From Turritopsis dohrnii (lineage: Eukaryota; Cnidaria; Hydrozoa; Anthoathecata; Oceaniidae), in NCBI GenBank assembly GCA_027922465.2, contig BQMF02000291.1, forward strand, positions 496,001-560,000: a stretch of 64,000 nt of DNA, given 5' to 3'. Below the pieces are notes generated by a model. It was not told the DNA's origin. It was given only the letters and a program-made list of their open reading frames with translations, and did not search any database. A program made the position numbers and the translations under genes. Positions 56,292 to 64,000 of this stretch are shown piece after piece; position 1 is the stretch's first letter; each line of letters opens with the position of its first letter.

Positions 56292-58124
56292 TCTAAAATG
56301 AAATATAATAATATTGCTTAGTGTTGTTCAGCAACAACAAAGGATGCTAAACTAAGCATCTTCTATTTACAGACAGCTTCTGCTGAAGCATAATATAAAA
56401 AAACGCTATAACCACTCTCTCTGAGCAACGGCTTAGCTTACCCGCCCTTTTCTCTCTCCTTTATTTTTCCAACAACCCATCCCCTACCCTTTACTAAATC
56501 ACATATCCCTACTGTGCCTTCCATGATAGTATTCTCATCTGTAACTACAACCTTACCTAGTTAAACACTTGATTGATGTTCAGCTCATACCATAAAGTCT
56601 AGTGCCACTTATTCATTTTTGCCTTCCTAAGAAGGACTGTTTTGGTATTTGTAAGGTATGTTCATCAACCCAAAAGCAAAGTAAAAGAGCAAATAATGAT
56701 TAAAAGTCTAACCTGAAGTATGTAAAGATCTAAAGTAGGATTTTCTTGACTTGCTTTGGTTGTTTCTTCTTTGTTGTTGTGTTGCTGCAAGCACCACTTC
56801 TTCTTCTTCTTCATGCCACAGACCTTTTTTACTGCTGAGAAAGCGATTTTCAGTGTTCTGTGTATTTTGCAGAATATATTGTAAATGCAGACCGAGAACA
56901 TGGCAATAAACAGACCAACACAGGAAAGGTGAAGTTGGTGGGTTCTTAGTTAAAATTTTACGTCATACAGGTGCTGCTGTGGAGAGAAATTTGCACCACA
57001 GCACAAAAAGGCAAAAATAAACATATTTCTGCTAAAATTCACTTATTTTAAGGCACACCATCGAAAAGTACGATAAATTTTGCATATAAAACATTCAAAA
57101 ATGAAAATTTGAAAAATTTTGAGATTTTGGCAGATTTTTCTATGGGAACCCCCTTAAGAGTTACCCTTTCTTCAATAAAAAACGAAACTTTTACTTTTTG
57201 CAAAGAACAAATCATCAGGTTCATTTATGCTCTCTTTCACTAAGCGAAGAACATCCACTTAAATTCGCAAAATAACTTGGGACAACAATCGAGACAAACA
57301 TAGAAGCTGATAGAAAGTTCGTTCATATAAAACCCGCTACAAATACTAACAAAGAGCAAATAAAATGCCAAAAACTACTAAAAATAATTCCGTTATAAGG
57401 CCAAACGAAAAGGTTTTTGCCACATTTGAAAGTTGAAAATAAAAACAACGAAGACAAAATTTATGAGATTTAATTGAGACTAAAACCACCAGTACTACTA
57501 AAACTAAGAACATCAAAGGATGCTTCTGAAATGCTATGGTGAAGAAACTTGTCACCTATCAAATAAAACGAAATGTTAACATGAAATAGAAAATAAACTA
57601 AAAAGAAAAACGTAGCTATATACAAGTGTAAAAGATATCAAAATCCACAAAACTGCTTTAACACTAAAAATACTTTAGCGGTTGTGTAAAGCGTTGTCGC
57701 ACAGTTCTTTTGACATAAAAAATAAGTCCAGATTCCTAAACGTTTCTACCAAATTTTACTGCAGCTAGGTGAATCTTTGCTTTCCTGTTACCAGGTGCAA
57801 AAAGTTAAGAAGGGTTTTTAGAAAAATAAACAGGCGAAGTCCACTGATCTTTTTCTGATGTTCTACAAAGTTTAATGGTTATGATTTAGCTAGTGACGGG
57901 ACTTCCTTAAAGATAAGATAAGATAAGGTACTCACTGTTACACACAGATCTGATGTTAGCATCAACAAATCAAGTAAACAAATGACCGGCTCAACTCGAT
58001 TTTCTCAAAACCATATCATCTTTAATTAATTGAAAGCTACTGTAGCAAAGCGTATTGAAAGCATAGAAGCGAGGTTCGTATAGACAGCCGAAACGTAAAT
58101 ATAATAAGAATCAAATGAATATCA
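56292..58124. other. Intergenic stretch, no gene seen
   Basis: AT-rich. No recognisable coding segment or transposon terminus. Confidence 0.35.
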
Positions 58125-59279
58125 CTAGTCCTCTTCATAATCAGCTGGAAAATGACTTTTCTCATTATATTTACAATGCACTAATATGCCTTGGCTTCTC
58201 AAGGTATTTAAAAAATGCGCCATGTCCTCCAAATTAAGAAATTCAAAAGCTGTATAATCGAAGATATATTCTCGGCATTTGTCATATTCGTTGTGTAACT
58301 CGTCGTTATCGCAAATTGATTTACATCTTAACATCTCCGCGAGGAACAATTCTTCTTCGCAATACACTACAGGGGGCAAAATGGGAGATTCTTTAAATTC
58401 GTTCAGATTATCGAATAACCACATAGCTGCTTTTGCTTCGCTCGGGAAGTTGTTTTTACAGAATGACGAGATTTTTTCTAAAAATAAAAAGTCCCAAAAA
58501 AGATGCTTTAAGTCTGGTTCCATTGCAACTGCCATGAAATTATTAGAAAAAGGAAGTTGTGAAATATTTTAATTACCATTTTCTACATCAAGTCAACACA
58601 AAATGTCATAGATACAAATGGCAGAAATGATTCTATCGGGTAGTCAATTTGTTGAAGTTGTTATGCTTTAACTTCTTTTCAGATTTCTTAAGAAGCTAGG
58701 TGAAAACTGGTTGTGCAACATAAAGTGCATTTCATACAAGCTATGTTCTGTTTAATAGAAGTCTTATTAGCGCATGTAACGGAAACATAAAACCCACAGT
58801 AACTAAATGTTTTATTAGGAACTAGGTGTTTTTATATAAACTTTTACCTTCATTATCAGTTTGATTTTGCAGCGTCGAATGTACGTCTGTGTTTACTACT
58901 TCATCATCAACTGAAAACAATCATTTTTGAGAAATGTTTAAATGAAAGTAAAATTCAAGATTTTCTACAAGGCAACAACTTTCCAAAAACTCTTAAAGCA
59001 ATTTCCTCACGAGCGAGACAAGCAAAAAGGAGCAACTGAACAACAACAGCTTCAATGAAAATTTTGCGTTGCTGATCAGAAACAAAACTAAGATTTGTGT
59101 ACACAGTTGTTCACCTTTAGATATTTTTAAGGCTTGGAAGTCCCCCCTTTGGACACATTCTTTCAAAAACTCAACACCTTCGTCCACATTCCACACCATA
59201 ATGAACGGAGACTTGCTGTCGATCCTGATGATTCGTTTTTCAAAGAACGCCACAACAACATAGTGATACTGACCAGTAC
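58125..59279 (-). CDS. Last three exons of a minus-strand host gene, unknown
   Basis: Exons 59279-59115 (acceptor TTTCTTGTAG; reads GQYHYVVVAFFEKRIIRID, then SPFIMVWNVDEGVEFLKECV), 58910-58848 and 58528-58125 (SEAKAAMWLFDNLNEF... to a stop after PADYEED). All joins are phase 1, which supports the model. The start lies further upstream, beyond the Gypsy element that begins 26 bp before the first acceptor. The visible part is about 210 residues, mixed alpha-helical by appearance, without membrane segments. I do not recognise the family. Confidence 0.6.
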
Positions 59280-59305
59280 CTACAAGAAATCGATCACCTG
59301 CTAAG

Positions 59306-59426
59306 TGTATAAGATGGGGACAGATACGACCACTCGTGTAGACGTCCAGTTCTAAGTTCTCTTTCCCTGGTCATACACCTCCTATCCTATCAATACAAGA
59401 TGGTAGCGTAGCTACAATATTATACA
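59306..59426 (-). repeat. Gypsy element 2, 3' LTR
   Basis: About 121 bp, from TGTATAAG to ATTATACA. In element orientation it begins TGTATAATATTG, close to the start of element 1's LTR. The outer boundary is inferred, because the partner LTR is outside the window. Confidence 0.6.
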
Positions 59427-59431
59427 TGTCC

Positions 59432-59456
<25 letters not shown>
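59427..59456 (-). other. Gypsy element 2 purine tract
   Basis: In element orientation a run of about 25 A followed by GGACA abuts the LTR, in the same position as the purine tract of element 1. Confidence 0.6.
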
Positions 59457-59464
<8 letters not shown>

Positions 59465-59489
59465 TGACAAGAAGGAAAACAACGTAGAG

Positions 59490-62400
59490 CTATGTCATCA
59501 CAAAGTCCTTAAAGTGTGACGGAGTTCGTCTTGTGCGGCTGGATCGGCGTAGCGGCTCCTCTGTTGTTGCAGGGTCCGGGACGGCATCTTCAGGCTTCGA
59601 TTGGTCATGAACGATTGCTCTTCCTGCCTGTCCTGGTGTGTCAGGTGGCAAAGCAACTTGTGCAGCGGGGGGAGTGTCTTTAATATCGGCGTGAACCGGG
59701 ATGGGTGGCAGAAGAGGTTCGCTATCAGTCACGATAGGTGTAGTAGCTTTCCTTAGAAAACGTCTGTTTCTTATGGTGCATCTTCGGCTACCATCATTAA
59801 GGACCTGGTACTGTCTGTGAGGGAGACGATTGACAATGGTGCCCGTTGCATTCCATCTGGTGGGATGAGTTCCACGCTGGTTCTGCAGACTGACTGTGTC
59901 GCCAATTTCTAGGGGTCGGAGTTCTCTTGTGCCGGCATATTTCTGGGCATGTTCGATCCGTTGAGAGTGGGCTTTCTCCCTCATATCGGCGAGTTCAGAC
60001 CATTCACGCCTGAAAGTTACGGGCTTTGGCATGTGGTCTGTGATATTTCTCCCGAATAGCAATTCAGCTGGTGACACGCCCATGTCTGCTGGCGGGGTGT
60101 TGCGATGGAGGAGCAGAGCCTTAGCCACGGCATCGGTGTTCAATGATCCACTTGGGCTGATGTTGCTTGTTAAAATGCGCTTCATGACTTTGACTGCACT
60201 TTCGGCGCGACCGTTGGATTGAGGGAAATATGCCGATGAGTTGCGATGTCGGATCCCCCAACTCGTTAAAAATGATTGAAATTCATGTCCCTGGAACGGT
60301 GGACCACCGTCACTTGAAAGTTCTTCGGGTACCCCAAATGTCGGGAAATATCCACGCAGAATGCCAGTGATCGTGTTTGCATTTGGGTTTTGTGAAACTG
60401 CAACTTCTGTCCATCCGGAGTACCTATCGGCGTATATGATATAAGTATTCCCAGCCATGTGGAAGATGTCTGTAACGACCATTTGGAAGGGGTACTCGGG
60501 ATTCGGGGCTTCAACGGGATTTTCTTTGGGCTGTGATGGCGCGGTTTCGTTGCACCACCTACAGTTTTGTCTCGTTTGTGTAATCTGTTTATGCATTCCT
60601 GGCCAGAAGAACCGTTGACGTGCGTTCGCTTTCATAGTATTGACGCCCTGATGGCCGATATGTAGTTCATTTAGCATTTCACTTCTCATACTCTTCGGGA
60701 TAAGGGGTCTTCCTGCAGCAAAGATGATGTCCTTGATTACGTAAAGATCGTTTCGCATCGACCAAAAACCCACGAGGTGCGGCGGAGTTTCTCGGCGATG
60801 GGTGGGGAAGCCATGCGTGGAAAGGAAATTCAGCAGTTCTTGATACTCAATGTCATTAGTGGCGTGCTGGCGAATGCGTTTGAGTTGAAAGCTCTCATCA
60901 TTCTCCATTGTGGCCAGTATAGCATAGATGGTCGTCTCGATGTCATCGGTGTCTGGTGCTGGGTCGCGGTTAACCGAACATGGAGACACCGGAACCCTGG
61001 ATAGTGTATTTGGAGCACAGTTCTTCTCACCGGGGATGGCGATCGTCGTGAATCGATAGGGGAGTGTTCGCTCGCGGAATGTTTGTACTCTTGGGTTCCC
61101 GATTTTGTCCAACTCGCGATCATTGAAAATAGGTACGAGCGGTTTGTGGTCGACAGTGACAATCAGGTTTGGGCATCCAAGTACAAACATACGGCAACTA
61201 ACGAGACCGAACCAAAGGGCTAGCGCCTCACCCTCGATAGGCGCGTATCGACTTTCGGATTCTTTGGTAAAGCGTGATCCGGCATAATTTGTCTTCCAGT
61301 GACCCTCGCCACAGAAAGGATTGTTTATCTCGATACAGTCACAATGTTTTTGTGAGAGAGTAAACCCGATGCCAGTCTTGCTCCAGTCAGTCGCAAGGCA
61401 AGTAGGGCGGTTGACTTCAAATGTTTTGACGCCCTCTGCGATGGATTCGATTATCTTCCGCTTTGATTCCTGGAAGATAGCCTCTAACGAGTCATCCCAG
61501 TAGAATGGTCCCCGTTTACTTAGCAGTTCTCGAAATGGCGACATGACCGGGGCTTGAGCAAAAGAGTAAGACATCTGATTTACGAGTCCAAACCAAGACC
61601 TCACCCCAGTGATGTTTGTGGGGGACGGGAAATTTCTGATGTTGTCAAGGAGCTTCGCAGGTGGTTTGAAGCCGGTGGGGGTTACATCGAAACCTGCAAA
61701 TTCCACCGTATCTTCCGCAAAACGAAATTTCTGTGGGTTAAAAACTATGCCGTTGTTACTGCATAGTTGGAGGTATGAGACGGTATGCCAAAATGATTTC
61801 GAAACGTCGTCGTCCCATAATATCGAGTCATCAACGCATCGAGCCACGCGCGGAAAACCAGACGTGATGTCATCAAACCGTTTTGTATATCCATCACTTG
61901 ACGCGTGAAAACCCTGTGGCGCTCGCAAGTAACGATAGCGGCCCCACTCAGTAATAAAAGTGGTGGCGTCACGGGCCTCTGGTGATAAAAGGACGCTGTG
62001 ATAGCCATTCCAGGCGTCTAGCACTGTCTTCTTCTTCTTCGCAGGAATGCCGCTGACGATGTTAAATGGCGATGGTGTGTGGTGGGTTTCGCGGTGTGTA
62101 ACCTTGTTTAAATTTTGTAGGTCCACTGTTCTCCGTGGAGTGCCATCCTTCTTTGGTACGACGATCATTCGCGAACACCATGTTGTTGGGGTCCCTTGTG
62201 GTACCGGCTCGATGATTCCTAAGGCCACATCTGCGTCTAGCTGACTCTTAACCGCGTACTTCCAATGGTGAGGGATTGGGATAGGTTTATGGGCGGCGAT
62301 CGGTTGATGGTTCGGGATGAATGATATCTTTAGCGGTTCTCCTGTCATCGCCTGAAGCGGCTGATGTGGACAGACGTTGAAGGCACTACTGGCGTATCGT

Positions 62401-62969
62401 TCTTTTATCCAGTCCTCCAGCGATTGTCTATGCGCTGCCGTAGCTGGAAAAGGAATTTTCTCCGGTAGTGGGGGACATTTGGATCTCTTAGGGCATCCAC
62501 ATGGAGCAATGTTGGTTTTATCGCCGTGGTTTTCACTGGGTGCTTCATCCTTGATGGCGGATAGCGTAGTTGGGAAATTCTCGTGGATGATGTTCAATCG
62601 TTTTAAGGCTGTCTGTGATAGGTATATACCATTGACTTTGTCGCATATATATAGGATCTCTGTCGTCTTTCCAAAAGGACACTCTAGTGTTACAAGTAGA
62701 GCTCCTTTTACTTCTAGGGGTTCGTTGTTCACCCCTTTGAGTCTATGCTTAGTTTTTAATAACCACGAGGACGCACCGACTATTTGGCTGAGTATGGCGC
62801 TTCCTGCCGTGCATGTTTGGGCTCCGGTATCGGCTACAGCTCGTGCAGATGTGGGGGGCGGTTGACCGGGCCAGTGCTTGTTGGGGTGGACTTTATTGTA
62901 TGCAGCCTTGTTAATTGTGAAGGTGACGTTCATCAAAGGAGGTGGTTCAGGTTTGGCCTGTTCTTCTAG
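59490..62969 (-). CDS. pol: Gypsy element 2 Pol: protease, RT, RNase H, integrase
   Basis: About 1159 residues read from the codon after the gag TGA. It opens with a PEPPP phrase shared with element 1. Protease VADTGAQTCTAG lies near residue 34 of the part starting at 62936. Reverse transcriptase shows LDAWNGYHSV and the catalytic CVDDSILW. RNase H shows LATDWSKTGIGF, PIEGEAL and VDHKPLV. The integrase has an HHCC finger ending in CRWCNE and core residues in VTDIFHM, SSDGGPPF and SNGRAE. The tail LRRSSRTRRTPSHFKDF matches element 1. No stop or frameshift is seen, so it may still be functional. Confidence 0.92.
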   Translation of the reverse strand, partial: LEEQAKPEPPPLMNVTFTINKAAYNKVHPNKHWPGQPPPTSARAVADTGAQTCTAGSAILSQIVGASSWLLKTKHRLKGVNNEPLEVKGALLVTLECPFGKTTEILYICDKVNGIYLSQTALKRLNIIHENFPTTLSAIKDEAPSENHGDKTNIAPCGCPKRSKCPPLPEKIPFPATAAHRQSLEDWIKERYASSAFNVCPHQPLQAMTGEPLKISFIPNHQPIAAHKPIPIPHHWKYAVKSQLDADVALGIIEPVPQGTPTTWCSRMIVVPKKDGTPRRTVDLQNLNKVTHRETHHTPSPFNIVSGIPAKKKKTVLDAWNGYHSVLLSPEARDATTFITEWGRYRYLRAPQGFHASSDGYTKRFDDITSGFPRVARCVDDSILWDDDVSKSFWHTVSYLQLCSNNGIVFNPQKFRFAEDTVEFAGFDVTPTGFKPPAKLLDNIRNFPSPTNITGVRSWFGLVNQMSYSFAQAPVMSPFRELLSKRGPFYWDDSLEAIFQESKRKIIESIAEGVKTFEVNRPTCLATDWSKTGIGFTLSQKHCDCIEINNPFCGEGHWKTNYAGSRFTKESESRYAPIEGEALALWFGLVSCRMFVLGCPNLIVTVDHKPLVPIFNDRELDKIGNPRVQTFRERTLPYRFTTIAIPGEKNCAPNTLSRVPVSPCSVNRDPAPDTDDIETTIYAILATMENDESFQLKRIRQHATNDIEYQELLNFLSTHGFPTHRRETPPHLVGFWSMRNDLYVIKDIIFAAGRPLIPKSMRSEMLNELHIGHQGVNTMKANARQRFFWPGMHKQITQTRQNCRWCNETAPSQPKENPVEAPNPEYPFQMVVTDIFHMAGNTYIIYADRYSGWTEVAVSQNPNANTITGILRGYFPTFGVPEELSSDGGPPFQGHEFQSFLTSWGIRHRNSSAYFPQSNGRAESAVKVMKRILTSNISPSGSLNTDAVAKALLLHRNTPPADMGVSPAELLFGRNITDHMPKPVTFRREWSELADMREKAHSQRIEHAQKYAGTRELRPLEIGDTVSLQNQRGTHPTRWNATGTIVNRLPHRQYQVLNDGSRRCTIRNRRFLRKATTPIVTDSEPLLPPIPVHADIKDTPPAAQVALPPDTPGQAGRAIVHDQSKPEDAVPDPATTEEPLRRSSRTRRTPSHFKDFVMT

Positions 62970-62972
62970 TCA
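62967..62972 (-). promoter_or_regulatory. gag-pol readthrough stop (TGA CTA G), element 2
   Basis: The frame reads TTA TGA CTA GA and continues open into pol, the same nine bases as in element 1, although the flanking codons differ. Confidence 0.65.
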
Positions 62973-64000
62973 TAATGGCTCGGTTTGGATTGACGAGAGG
63001 AGAATTGGTGTCTCATCTATAGTGGCGGTGGCGGTCATGGACGAGGATGAGTTGTTGTTGTTGATGGATCTGCAAACGGCGGCAAAATGATTGGGCTTTC
63101 CGCATTTGCGACAGTTCTTTTGCCAGGCGGGGCAGGATGATCGTCCCTTCGGGTGAAGCTGTTGGCCACAGCCAGCGCAACCTTTTGGTCTGGACGGATC
63201 AGGCGGTGTGTTCTTCTTCCCAGCATGACGATGCGGCCGTTGCTGGATGATAGGGGCAACTTCGCTAGGTGGGCGGAGGTGTGTTGCGGCTCTTTCGGTT
63301 GATTCAAGAGCGAGGAGGCGAGTTGTGACTAGATCGAGAGTTTTCAGCACCTCCATTTCCGATAGGATCTTGCTCTGATGGGCTGGGTTTCTTAGACCTG
63401 CAATAAGTTGGGATTTCACCATGTCTTTCGAAAATGACACGACGCAAGTGTTTTGATTGCATGACCCTTTGCTATTGAATGCACATAGCATTGCCTGGGC
63501 CTTCAGTCGAGAGATAAAGTTGGTAATACTCTCGCCGTCGGATTGGTGCAGTGTGAAAAACTGTTGACGGTATACCTCGGGGTGGACGGCTCTGACGGCG
63601 ACAGATTTTATGTAATCCATCAACTCGTCCTCAGAAGCAGTGTTCAAAACATTTGGTCCAACAAAGTTAAAAAGCATTTCATTAACCTTCACGGAACAGG
63701 CAGAGCGAAGTTCGTTTCGAATATCTGCAACCGATGTGAGTGATGCCATTTCCTTGTAGCGGGACCATGCGTCACGAAAGATAATCCAACAGTTGTCACT
63801 ACAGTCGGCGGCAATGGTGGGGCGCTCCAGCTTTGCACGACTGGGTCGGTTCTGTGGCTCTGCTGCGGTTGAGGGTGCGATAAGCCGTGTCATTAAGGTT
63901 GTCATATGCTCCTGCATTGCCATTTGCTGTTTTTGCATGTGCAACATTAGCTGAAGGGCGTCACCAGTTGGCGGGTGCACGGGCGGTATATCGGAGGAAC
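62970..64000 (-). CDS. gag: Gypsy element 2 Gag (N-terminus beyond the window)
   Basis: About 343 residues are in the window and the frame is open to its edge; by comparison with element 1 few residues are missing. After a Met/Gln-rich helix (LMLHMQKQQMAMQEHM) comes the capsid-like region (VYRQQFFTLHQSDGESIT). Two zinc knuckles follow: CX2CX4HX6C (CAGCGQQLHPKGRSSC) and CX2CX4HX4C (CRKCGKPNHFAAVC). An Asn/Ser run precedes the end SSIQTEPL and TGA. Confidence 0.88.
   Translation of the reverse strand, partial: SSDIPPVHPPTGDALQLMLHMQKQQMAMQEHMTTLMTRLIAPSTAAEPQNRPSRAKLERPTIAADCSDNCWIIFRDAWSRYKEMASLTSVADIRNELRSACSVKVNEMLFNFVGPNVLNTASEDELMDYIKSVAVRAVHPEVYRQQFFTLHQSDGESITNFISRLKAQAMLCAFNSKGSCNQNTCVVSFSKDMVKSQLIAGLRNPAHQSKILSEMEVLKTLDLVTTRLLALESTERAATHLRPPSEVAPIIQQRPHRHAGKKNTPPDPSRPKGCAGCGQQLHPKGRSSCPAWQKNCRKCGKPNHFAAVCRSINNNNSSSSMTATATIDETPILLSSIQTEPL

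Larger units (their letters stand above)
59306..64000 (-). mobile_element. Ty3/Gypsy LTR retrotransposon (element 2), 5' end outside the window
   Basis: Same architecture and orientation as element 1: 3' LTR, purine tract, pol, TGA CTA junction, gag. Its proteins differ clearly from those of element 1, although many blocks are shared, so it is a separate lineage of one clade. Frames are intact. If the insertion is typical, the 5-bp duplication should be CTAAG (59301-59305). Confidence 0.88.

Noticed and set aside
59069..63090. Plus-strand frames opposite Gypsy element 2
   Set aside because: Same reason: antisense shadows of pol and gag.

Overview
This is a eukaryotic, AT-rich invertebrate window dominated by transposable elements. 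Split genes with GT/AG introns, Helitron, Kolobok, hAT, Gypsy and BEL/Pao elements, SET-domain genes, and P2X7-type and Mutator-like domains all fit an aquatic metazoan. A cnidarian, probably hydrozoan, is my best guess; that is inference, and nothing in the sequence identifies the species. There are no prokaryotic operons, rRNA genes or CRISPR arrays.

Layout. 1-4.3 kb: a minus-strand host gene of unknown function whose large intron holds two related MITEs and a Helitron. 4.5-14 kb: a hAT transposon (4525-13974, ends CAG.., 5-bp duplication CTGGA). It was broken by a complete Gypsy LTR retrotransposon (6386-11883; 150-bp LTRs, duplication GTGAC) and by a palindromic MITE (13376-13854). 14.9-20.5 kb: a Helitron, then a tandem array of a second Helitron family in plus orientation. 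20.5-24.75 kb: a Kolobok transposon (TTAA duplications, inverted ends) with a THAP/DDE transposase on the plus strand and, on the minus strand, a three-exon gene for a P2X7 C-terminal (ballast-like) cysteine domain. 24.8-26.9 kb: SET-family gene A, with a SINE in an intron. 28.5-36 kb: the same Helitron family again, as six tandem copies in minus orientation, one interrupted by the other Helitron family. 37.4-38.9 kb: another Helitron carrying a TTAA MITE. 39.7-41 kb: LINE remnant, minisatellite and a possible Mutator-like fragment. 43.3-45 kb: SET-family gene B. 48.7-50.5 kb: small exons whose lengths are multiples of three, two of them in an exact 330-bp tandem repeat that runs directly into a BEL/Pao integrase fragment (50.5-52.3 kb). 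53-56.3 kb: a zinc-finger gene and a Mutator-like remnant. 58.1-59.3 kb: the last three exons of a minus-strand host gene, with a second Gypsy element (59.3 kb to beyond the window end) inserted in the intron next to them.

The main results are three. The Kolobok element carries an opposite-strand P2X7-type domain gene. Both Gypsy elements, although diverged, separate gag from pol by one in-frame TGA followed by CTAG, which points to stop-codon readthrough. The two SET paralogues each keep a piece that the other has lost.
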